Assembly: GCA_021202305.1 (NCBI GenBank) | Contig: JAJQDG010000184.1 | Coordinates: forward strand, 1-8,306 | Length of the DNA: 8,306 nt | Origin: Candidatus Gastranaerophilales bacterium | GTDB lineage: Bacteria; Cyanobacteriota; Vampirovibrionia; Gastranaerophilales; Gastranaerophilaceae | Direction of reading: 5' to 3' | Shown: positions 1 through 4,731 of the stretch, in pieces | How positions within the stretch are numbered: position 1 is the stretch's first letter | How the letters are laid out: each line of letters starts with the position of its first letter | Translations under genes and position numbers: made by a program | The notes under the pieces: model-generated | The model's input: only the letters and a program-made list of their open reading frames with translations | What the model was told of the DNA's origin: nothing | Database searches by the model: none

Positions 1-1
1 G

Positions 2-238
2 CTCTATGTTAAAGTTAAAGATTCTGGCATCGGCATTGAAAAAAAATATCAAAAAATTATATTTGATAAATTTATACAGCTTGATAATCCTTATACAAAA
101 CAGGTTTCTTCAACAGGGCTGGGGCTTACAATTACAAAAGAGCTTTTAAAAATGCAAAATGCCGAAATAAAGGTAAAATCAGAATTGAAAAAGGGAAGCG
201 AATTTACAGCTGTCTTTAAAATAAAAGAATCAAATTAA
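2..238 (+). CDS. Sensor histidine kinase, C-terminal ATPase part (5' end outside window)
   Basis: The last 78 residues of a two-component sensor kinase are visible; the frame is open from the window edge. The GHKL ATPase boxes appear in order: a G1 box DSGIGI (about residues 8-13 of the fragment), an F-box region with IFDKFIQLDNP, and a G2 box TGLGLTITKELL, then the usual final strands ending in EFTAVFKI. These bind ATP for autophosphorylation of a His that lies upstream, outside the window, so the sensed signal, membrane segments and partner regulator cannot be seen. The stop codon shares the TTAA at 235-238 with the stop of the convergent regulator gene, so the two genes overlap by 3 bases with no room for a terminator between them. 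The family call is firm; the specific kinase is unknown. Confidence 0.93.
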   Translation, partial: LYVKVKDSGIGIEKKYQKIIFDKFIQLDNPYTKQVSSTGLGLTITKELLKMQNAEIKVKSELKKGSEFTAVFKIKESN

Positions 239-738
239 CAGCCGCAGCACCCGTTATTATTACATGCCGGTTTTTTATTTTTTGCGCATTCAGTACATAT
301 ATCTTTAGGAGAGCCGTTTTGCATATAATATTTACAGCTTTTGAGCCATTTTGGTTCTTTACAGGTACAATTTTCCATAAAATTTAAAAAAGTGATGAAT
401 TTATCCAAAACATCTTCCGGCATGGAATATTCAATATCATGCGCGCTTTTATCAAAATTTTCAACCAGTAGAACTTTTTCAAGGAAGTTTGAAATTATTT
501 TATGGCGTTTTATTTTTTCTTCGGCTTTTTTGCGCCCCTTTGCACTGATTGTTATAATGCCGTAGGGAACATAATTTATATATTTTTTTGCCGCAAGCGT
601 TTTTATTGCGGCAGATACCGCAGGCGCACCGATTTTTAGATAATTGCAAACATCTTTGACTCTTGCGGCTTTATTTGTTTTTACAATTTCATATACTGCA
701 AGAAGATATTTCTCAAGGCTTTGCGTTAATTCGTTCAT
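235..738 (-). CDS. DtxR/MntR-family transcriptional regulator with cysteine-rich C-terminal tail
   Basis: A 167-aa protein. Residues 5-66 form a winged helix-turn-helix of the DtxR/MntR type (SLEKYLLAVYEI, RVKDVCNYLKIGAPAVSAAIKTL, then a wing). Residues 67-121 match the family's dimerisation helices (RHKIISNFLEKVL, HDIEYSMPEDVLDKF). Family members bind Mn or Fe and then repress metal-transport genes. Against MntR, aligned from memory, only H79 and E103 of six metal ligands remain: K10, L13, H100 and Y104 replace Asp, Glu, Glu and His. After residue 121 there is no SH3-like or FeoA domain. Instead the last 44 residues hold nine Cys (124, 126, 135, 148, 151, 159, 164, 165, 167), ending NGCCGC. 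This suggests a cysteine-bound metal or Fe-S or thiol sensor, which is inference. The ATG overlaps the upstream gene's stop (ATGA, 735-738), so it is probably translationally coupled. The DNA target is unknown. Confidence 0.85.
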   Translation of the reverse strand: MNELTQSLEKYLLAVYEIVKTNKAARVKDVCNYLKIGAPAVSAAIKTLAAKKYINYVPYGIITISAKGRKKAEEKIKRHKIISNFLEKVLLVENFDKSAHDIEYSMPEDVLDKFITFLNFMENCTCKEPKWLKSCKYYMQNGSPKDICTECAKNKKPACNNNGCCGC

Positions 739-2198
739 TGTTTTATTATAGCATGCGGGTTTAGCGAATCCTTAAATTCCTTAAACGAAATTATACCTGT
801 ATTTTCTTTATTATTTTCTTTTTCTTTTGATTTAATTGATTTTTTTGTAATTGCTATATTTAACTTAGGAAGCAAAACCCCGAGCATTAGCGCACTGTAG
901 CCTATTCCTGCAATTTGCGCCAAATTCAGATTTCTTAAATTTTTCTTCACATTTCCGCCCGCCGCTATTATTTCTTTTTGAGATTTTAGCGAAATGTCAG
1001 AAAGCCAGTGTTTTACGCCTTTTCCTTCGCGTGCGGTATTGAGAAGGGTTTCACGTTTGGGGTCAAGCGCATTTGCAACCCCTTTTGAAACAAAACCGCC
1101 CAACACAAGCCAGTTTAAAAACCCGAGATAATCCCTTGTGTCTGTTTCTCTGAGTTCGGTTGAATCTTTGCTTGCAAATATTCTGCCTAAAATCAGCCCC
1201 CCGTATACCGTTTTAATGGCATTGCCGCCGGTTGCGGGGCCGTTAAATTCAAGTTTTGATACAATATCTAAAGGTTTTTTTACACCCATGGTTTTTGTCA
1301 GCATAAATAAAAAAGCACCCGCGGATAAAAGCTTTTTTGCTAAAAGTCCTTTTTCATTTTTTTGTTCATTTTGTGTTTTGACATTATTTTCATAATTATT
1401 TTCGCCTACAAAATTGTCAATTCCCGTGCGTTTTTTTGTAAGACGTCTGTTTATATATTGATTTGTTAAAGCAAGGCAAAGCGCCGCAGGAATTGCAAAA
1501 GCAGCTCTTGAATTATTTATGAATTTTAATTTTTTTACAACATCGTCAGGATTTGCACCCTTTTTAAAAAATATATTTTTTCCGGCATCTACTGTATCAC
1601 GTACAACGTGCGACAAATTTGCTTCAAATTCTTTATTGCCTGATTTCAAATAAATATTTTTATCGGCTCCAAGGGCGTTTACAATTTCATCTTGTATATC
1701 GCCCGCTTTTTTAGTTCCTTTCTCTGTTATAAGGTTTGTTAAGCCTTCTTTTATTTCTTGTACTTTGTCTTTATCAAGCGCGCGTTTTTCGCTTCCTGCA
1801 AGCCCCTGCATTGAATTTAAAACACCTTCTGCAAAACCGCTCGGGGTTTTATCGGATTTTTTATATATTTCATTAAATACATCAAGTCCTTTGTTTGTAA
1901 TCCAGGAGGAGCTGTTTACTTTTGTTTCGGGCATATATTTTTTTGCACCGACAAATGACGCAAGTTTTGCAAACAAAACGGCTGAAAATTCAGCGATAAA
2001 CGTACCCGTGAACTCACGAAATCCCATTTCGGTTCCGGCTTCCCTGCCCCTGTTTTTAAATTCCACAATGGTTCTCGGCGTATCCATTGCGAAAATATCC
2101 ACACATGCGGCATTTAGCATGTCATTGTTGTTAAGAGTATACAAGCCCTGCGATAATGGCGAAAGCCCCGTAAAATACGGTTCATTTTGAATTTTCAT
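735..2198 (-). CDS. Uncharacterised membrane-associated protein (487 aa)
   Basis: I do not recognise a functional domain. The N-terminus carries a PYFTGLSPLSQGLYTL segment of a style I associate with lineage-restricted Gastranaerophilales proteins. Hydrophobic stretches lie at about residues 64-84, 232-246, 292-304, 331-342, 357-371 and 427-446. Some are long enough to be membrane helices, and several are Gly/Ala-rich with flanking Lys/Arg. The middle (about 90-225) is hydrophilic with helical Lys/Glu-rich sequence, and the tail is charged. No signal peptide is clear. I chose the ATG at 2198 because a weak GGA lies 7 nt upstream; an in-frame TTG at 2210 would add four residues (MDKK). Its stop overlaps the start of the DtxR-like regulator by 4 bp, so the two are one operon. 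A promoter and a leader with a polycysteine ORF lie upstream. Function unknown; membrane location is inferred. Confidence 0.8.
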   Translation of the reverse strand: MKIQNEPYFTGLSPLSQGLYTLNNNDMLNAACVDIFAMDTPRTIVEFKNRGREAGTEMGFREFTGTFIAEFSAVLFAKLASFVGAKKYMPETKVNSSSWITNKGLDVFNEIYKKSDKTPSGFAEGVLNSMQGLAGSEKRALDKDKVQEIKEGLTNLITEKGTKKAGDIQDEIVNALGADKNIYLKSGNKEFEANLSHVVRDTVDAGKNIFFKKGANPDDVVKKLKFINNSRAAFAIPAALCLALTNQYINRRLTKKRTGIDNFVGENNYENNVKTQNEQKNEKGLLAKKLLSAGAFLFMLTKTMGVKKPLDIVSKLEFNGPATGGNAIKTVYGGLILGRIFASKDSTELRETDTRDYLGFLNWLVLGGFVSKGVANALDPKRETLLNTAREGKGVKHWLSDISLKSQKEIIAAGGNVKKNLRNLNLAQIAGIGYSALMLGVLLPKLNIAITKKSIKSKEKENNKENTGIISFKEFKDSLNPHAIIKQ

Positions 2199-2212
2199 TT
2201 TTTTGTCCAATT

Positions 2213-2263
2213 TAAAATAATAAAATATAAAAGGGGGAATAAAGCCCCGAAATTAAAGGCTTT
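2213..2263 (-). promoter_or_regulatory. Possible attenuator: two mutually exclusive hairpins in the leader
   Basis: Read on the minus strand, AAAGCC (2263-2258) can pair with GGCTTT (2246-2241), a 6-bp stem with an 11-nt loop. Alternatively GGGG (2248-2245) can pair with CCCC (2237-2234), a 4-bp GC stem with a 7-nt loop, followed by TTTTATATTTTATTATTTTAAA. The two pairings share G2246 and G2245 so they exclude each other. The second resembles a weak intrinsic terminator. The leader ORF's last codons overlap the first arm, so a translating ribosome would influence folding. The stems are short, so this is only suggestive. Confidence 0.35.
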
Positions 2264-2300
2264 GGCAGCAACAGCATACGTTTTTGAAAATAGTATTCAT
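2253..2300 (-). CDS. Putative polycysteine leader peptide (15 aa)
   Basis: A short frame reads ATG, 14 codons, TAA and encodes MNTIFKNVCCCCQSL. The four consecutive Cys codons are TGC TGT TGC TGC (2276-2265). The -10 element AATAAT ends at 2307, which places the predicted transcription start at about 2300, on the A of this ATG, so the message may be leaderless. AAGG sits only 1 nt before the ATG, too close for a normal Shine-Dalgarno. The stop codon lies inside the 5' arm region of a downstream hairpin. In mycobacteria, leaderless polycysteine ORFs are known to act as cysteine-responsive attenuators, and this has the same layout. The alternatives are a functional metal-binding peptide or chance. 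No homology support can be given here. Confidence 0.5.
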   Translation of the reverse strand: MNTIFKNVCCCCQSL

Positions 2301-2306
2301 ACCTTG

Positions 2307-2334
2307 ATTATTCACCAAAAAAAAATTTTGTCAA
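2307..2334 (-). promoter_or_regulatory. Sigma70-type promoter for the leader ORF / 487-aa protein / regulator operon
   Basis: On the minus strand a perfect -35 TTGACA (2334-2329) is followed after 16 bp, including a run of nine T, by -10 AATAAT (2312-2307), five of six to consensus. The predicted start is near 2300, giving about 100 nt of transcript before the ATG at 2198, occupied by the polycysteine ORF and hairpins. Confidence 0.65.
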
Positions 2335-2346
2335 TACCAAATTGAC
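2330..2346. promoter_or_regulatory. Dyad overlapping both divergent -35 boxes (candidate operator)
   Basis: GTCAAT and ATTGAC form a perfect 6-bp inverted repeat around ACCAA. It covers the -35 of the minus-strand operon promoter and the -35 of the mnmA promoter. A regulator bound here could control both directions, possibly the DtxR-like protein, but the similarity partly follows from two TTGAC boxes facing apart. Confidence 0.3.
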
Positions 2347-2369
2347 TATTTTTCCTTTTATTGTAACAT
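2342..2369 (+). promoter_or_regulatory. Probable promoter of mnmA
   Basis: TTGACT (2342-2347) is followed by a 16-bp spacer and TAACAT (2364-2369), four of six to the -10 consensus. The predicted start is about 20 nt upstream of the mnmA ATG. It is arranged back to back with the minus-strand promoter, with only 7 bp between the two -35 elements. Confidence 0.45.
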
Positions 2370-2396
2370 GTTTAGGTATAGCGAAAGATTTTAAAT

Positions 2397-3494
2397 ATGC
2401 CAAAAAGTGTTTTAGTCGGGCTATCAGGCGGCGTAGATTCTGCCGTGTGCGCCTTAATTTTAAAAAAAGCGGGATATAATGTAATAGGCGCCACAATGGC
2501 AATTTGGGGTGAAAATATGTCTTATGTAAAAAGAAGTGCTTCTTATAAGAAGCCCGCAAAAGACGCCTGTCTTAGCCCGAATGAAGAAAAAGACATTAAT
2601 GCCGCAATAGAAATTGCAAAAAAACTTGATATTGAACATTACGTTTTTGATTGCTCAAAAGAATATGAAAAAAACGTTCTTGAAAATTTCAAATCGGAAT
2701 ATTTATGCGGAAGAACTCCAAATCCTTGCGTCAGATGTAATTCAATGATAAAATTCGGCGTTTTGCCTTTTTATGCAAAAAATAAAGGAATAAAGTTTGA
2801 TAAATTTGCAACAGGGCATTATGCGCGCATGAATACAATAAACGGAAGATTTTTTCTTTCCGCCGCCGTGGATTTAACAAAAGACCAGTCATATTTTTTA
2901 TACCGTCTTAATCAAAAGCAGCTTGAAAAAATCATGTTTCCTTTAGGAGAATTAAAAAAAGAGACGGTAAGGAAAATCGCCCGTGAAAATAATCTGTTTG
3001 TAGCAGATAAAAAAGACAGTCAGGATTTTTACGACGGCGATTATAATGAACTGATTAACGCCGATAAAAAAATAGGCAATATTGTAGATTTAGAAGGCAA
3101 AATTTTAGGAAACCATGAAGGGATTTGGAATTATACTTTAGGGCAAAGAAAGGGACTTTATGTTTCTTCCTGTGTTCCTTTATATGTTGTTGCGCTTAAA
3201 AAAGAAACCAATGAAGTAGTAGTTGCTCCTGTTGATGAAACATTTAAAAAGGGGGTTTTGGTTTCAGATTTAATTTTTCAAAATCAAGTTGATGTTTGCA
3301 AATCTAAAAAAAGAATTTTAGCAAAAATACGTTCAAGCGGAAATTTTATTGCAGCTGATTTATCTTTTATTGATAAAAATAATATCAAACTTGAATTTTT
3401 AAATCCGGAAAAATCCCCGCAAATGGGGCAATCCGCGGTTTTTTACGAAAATGATATCCTTCTTGGCGGGGGGATAATACAATCTTCGTTTTGA
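2397..3494 (+). CDS. mnmA: tRNA-uridine 2-sulfurtransferase (tRNA 2-thiouridine synthase) MnmA
   Basis: A 365-aa cytoplasmic enzyme that thiolates C2 of U34 in tRNAs for Lys, Glu and Gln. It adenylates U34 with ATP and then transfers sulfur derived from cysteine via a cysteine desulfurase. The PP-loop SGGVDSAV is at residues 10-17. The tRNA-binding and catalytic segment RTPNPCVRCNSMIKFG is at 106-121, ATGHYARM at 138-145, KDQSYFLYRL at 162-171, and TLGQRKGL at 247-254 opens the C-terminal beta-barrel part. Full length. C114 fits the first catalytic Cys; C111 sits where E. coli-type enzymes have Asp, giving a CxxC. The usual second Cys in SQxxCF is absent: the sequence is DSQDFYDGDY (207-216). 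I believe a subfamily with this pattern exists. The ATG at 2397 has only a weak GAAAGA upstream. It stands alone, ends at a strong terminator and is divergent from the regulator operon. Confidence 0.95.
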   Translation: MPKSVLVGLSGGVDSAVCALILKKAGYNVIGATMAIWGENMSYVKRSASYKKPAKDACLSPNEEKDINAAIEIAKKLDIEHYVFDCSKEYEKNVLENFKSEYLCGRTPNPCVRCNSMIKFGVLPFYAKNKGIKFDKFATGHYARMNTINGRFFLSAAVDLTKDQSYFLYRLNQKQLEKIMFPLGELKKETVRKIARENNLFVADKKDSQDFYDGDYNELINADKKIGNIVDLEGKILGNHEGIWNYTLGQRKGLYVSSCVPLYVVALKKETNEVVVAPVDETFKKGVLVSDLIFQNQVDVCKSKKRILAKIRSSGNFIAADLSFIDKNNIKLEFLNPEKSPQMGQSAVFYENDILLGGGIIQSSF

Positions 3495-3548
3495 AATTTA
3501 AGTTTGTCCGGAAAAATTTTAATTTTTCGTAAACTCTTAATATAAAAC

Positions 3549-3580
3549 AAAAGCCCGAAACCATAATTTCGGGCTTTTTA
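3549..3580. terminator. Bidirectional intrinsic terminator between mnmA and the 257-aa protein gene
   Basis: A perfect 12-bp stem, AAAAGCCCGAAA (3549-3560) with TTTCGGGCTTTT (3567-3578), closes a 6-nt loop CCATAA. T runs on the plus strand, and complementary A runs on the other side, let it serve both convergent genes. It lies 54 bp after the mnmA stop and 22 bp before the stop of the opposite gene. Confidence 0.93.
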
Positions 3581-3601
3581 TATAAATCGGTGGTTATTTT
3601 T

Positions 3602-4375
3602 CTAACTAAAGTACTGGAATGTACGTTCAATGTTCGAGTCAATAATCGAGCTGACAGAATCCATTTCTGTTTCAACCGCACTCTTTTGAGTTTCAACCTG
3701 ATTTAACTGATTTTCAAGTTTTGTATCCATTCTGTTGACTCTCGCCATTGCAACGTCATATTCTGCCTTTGCCGCCGCATCATCTTCGGTGTAGTAACGG
3801 GATGATACCGTGCTTAGAGAATCTGTCGACTTTCTTACAAAATATTCATTGCCGTTCAAATCGCCAAAATAGCTTGATAATGTGGTGCCGTCCTGTACGC
3901 CGTCTGCCGTAGAATCTTGAACATAAAGCTGATAGGCGCCGTTTTGCAAACCTGTCTGAAGTGCTGTGTTATAAGCGTTCATATTTAAAGTTGTTACCAA
4001 ATCGTCGGTGGCGCTTACCGTGTTGCCGTCCGAATCGTAATAAGTAGTTTCACCGTCAGAGCCTGTTTGAGCTGCTATGACAAAACTGCCGTTTGCATCT
4101 GCAAGAACTATCATATTGCCTGCTGCGCCTGAAGCTGCCTGTGATTTTGCAAGTGTATCAAGCGTTAACGTTTCTTGTGCTGTCGTACCGTCTGAATTTG
4201 TAATGGTACAATAATATACCGTGTTTGATGTTGCATCGGAATATTCCTGAGCAATTGTTTCTTGTTCCTGAGCAAGAAGTAAACGTTCTTGTTCAATTTT
4301 TTGTGCCTGCAATTCGAGAGCGTCATTTTTCGCCGTTAAAAGAAGTAATCTTGCTTGAGATGCTGCTAAACCCAT
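3602..4375 (-). CDS. Coiled-coil / variable-centre / coiled-coil protein, probably lineage-specific, function unknown
   Basis: A 257-aa protein. Residues 1-45 are a heptad-rich helix (ASQARLLLLTAKNDALELQA, then Gln/Glu-rich). Residues 50-195 are rich in Thr, Ser, Asp, Gly and Asn and look like beta structure, with short SDG and DANG turns. Residues 200-257 are again a long helix with regular hydrophobics (MARVNRMDTKLENQLNQ). N- and C-terminal helices flanking a variable beta centre is the layout of flagellin-like and filament-forming secreted proteins. No signal peptide is seen and no flagellin signature residues are recognised, so this is an analogy only. I recall similar 'MGLAASQARLL' proteins, often in many copies, in Gastranaerophilales. 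A strong Shine-Dalgarno suggests high translation, and the gene looks less AT-rich than its neighbours. It ends at the bidirectional terminator. Confidence 0.85.
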   Translation of the reverse strand: MGLAASQARLLLLTAKNDALELQAQKIEQERLLLAQEQETIAQEYSDATSNTVYYCTITNSDGTTAQETLTLDTLAKSQAASGAAGNMIVLADANGSFVIAAQTGSDGETTYYDSDGNTVSATDDLVTTLNMNAYNTALQTGLQNGAYQLYVQDSTADGVQDGTTLSSYFGDLNGNEYFVRKSTDSLSTVSSRYYTEDDAAAKAEYDVAMARVNRMDTKLENQLNQVETQKSAVETEMDSVSSIIDSNIERTFQYFS

Positions 4376-4381
4376 TTTATA

Positions 4382-4389
4382 CCACCTTT
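4382..4389 (-). promoter_or_regulatory. Strong Shine-Dalgarno for the 257-aa protein
   Basis: AAAGGTGG on the minus strand lies 6 nt before the ATG at 4375 and is close to the full anti-16S complement. It is clearly stronger than any other ribosome site in the window, fixes the start and suggests abundant product. Confidence 0.85.
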
Positions 4390-4442
4390 ACTGTTTAGTT
4401 AGTTTTCTTTTTAATGCCTTGTACTTTAATAAAAAATTTTAG

Positions 4443-4470
4443 TATATACAAAATTCATATTTTGTATATA
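4443..4470. repeat. Perfect inverted repeat upstream of the 257-aa protein gene
   Basis: TATATACAAAA (4443-4453) and TTTTGTATATA (4460-4470) form 11-bp perfect arms around TTCATA. It lies about 70 bp upstream of the ATG at 4375, where a minus-strand promoter would be. It could be an operator, but the sequence is AT-rich and low in complexity. Confidence 0.45.
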
Positions 4471-4473
4471 TCG

Positions 4474-4731
4474 TTACAATTCTTTACAATACTGAGCAAT
4501 CCTTTTTCCGATGTGTGCCGCACAAAGGCAGTTTATACCGCCTTTAGCATTCATGTCGACAGAATGAAAGAAAACTTTAATAGCATGTAAATTAAACTTA
4601 ATATATTTTAACACATTGCTTCCGATAAATGCAATATTTATTAATACTATTGCGGCAATTGTATATTTTTTTAAATTTGAATTATAATCGAGGGAGCAGT
4701 ATTTTTTTAAAAAAGAGGAATTATGACACAA
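4474..4731 (-). CDS. Doubtful 85-aa ORF with one hydrophobic segment
   Basis: This open frame occupies most of the 347-bp gap between the 257-aa protein gene and the VKOR gene. It begins at a TTG and has no in-frame ATG until codon 60. It would encode a Lys-rich N-terminus, one possible membrane helix (about residues 25-43, IAAIVLINIAFIGSNVLKY) and a Cys-containing tail. Against it: no Shine-Dalgarno, a 9-bp overlap with the divergent VKOR gene start, and the VKOR promoter lies inside it. For it: 85 codons without a stop is long for such AT-rich DNA. It could be a small gene or a remnant. Confidence 0.25.
   Translation of the reverse strand: MCHNSSFLKKYCSLDYNSNLKKYTIAAIVLINIAFIGSNVLKYIKFNLHAIKVFFHSVDMNAKGGINCLCAAHIGKRIAQYCKEL
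4659..4688 (+). promoter_or_regulatory. Promoter of the VKOR-DsbA / queH unit
   Basis: A perfect -10 TATAAT (4683-4688) is preceded after 18 bp by a poor -35 TTGTAT (4659-4664). The predicted start is about 28 nt before the ATG. GAGG (4715-4718) is the ribosome site 4 nt before the ATG at 4723. Confidence 0.6.

Noticed and set aside
1765..2190. A 141-codon plus-strand frame opposite the 487-aa gene
   Set aside because: It is antisense to a well-supported coding region, is Ser/Pro/Phe-rich in the way of mirror frames, and lacks a ribosome site.
2241..2263. The AAAGCC...GGCTTT pairing as a plus-strand terminator
   Set aside because: On the plus strand it is followed by GGCAGCAACAG rather than a T run, and no plus-strand gene ends upstream.
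2265..2276. The plus-strand GGCAGCAACAGCA run read as a simple CAG-type triplet repeat
   Set aside because: The run is only about four imperfect units. The minus-strand reading as four Cys codons inside an ATG-to-TAA frame just downstream of a good promoter explains it better.
2308..2559. An 83-codon minus-strand frame across the start of mnmA
   Set aside because: It overlaps the first 160 bases of mnmA and both divergent promoters; composition is that of an antisense shadow.
3003..3050. A frameshift in mnmA explaining the missing second cysteine
   Set aside because: The frame stays open with family-like residues on both sides (ADKKDSQD and DGDYNELI), so it is a sequence variant, not a frameshift.
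3385..3696. A 103-codon minus-strand frame across the terminator between mnmA and the 257-aa gene
   Set aside because: It reads through the 12-bp terminator stem and overlaps two convincing genes.
4376..4722. A CRISPR array or tRNA in the longest intergenic gap
   Set aside because: No regularly spaced repeats and no cloverleaf or GTTCGANTC-like T-loop were seen; the gap holds an inverted repeat, a doubtful ORF and the VKOR promoter.
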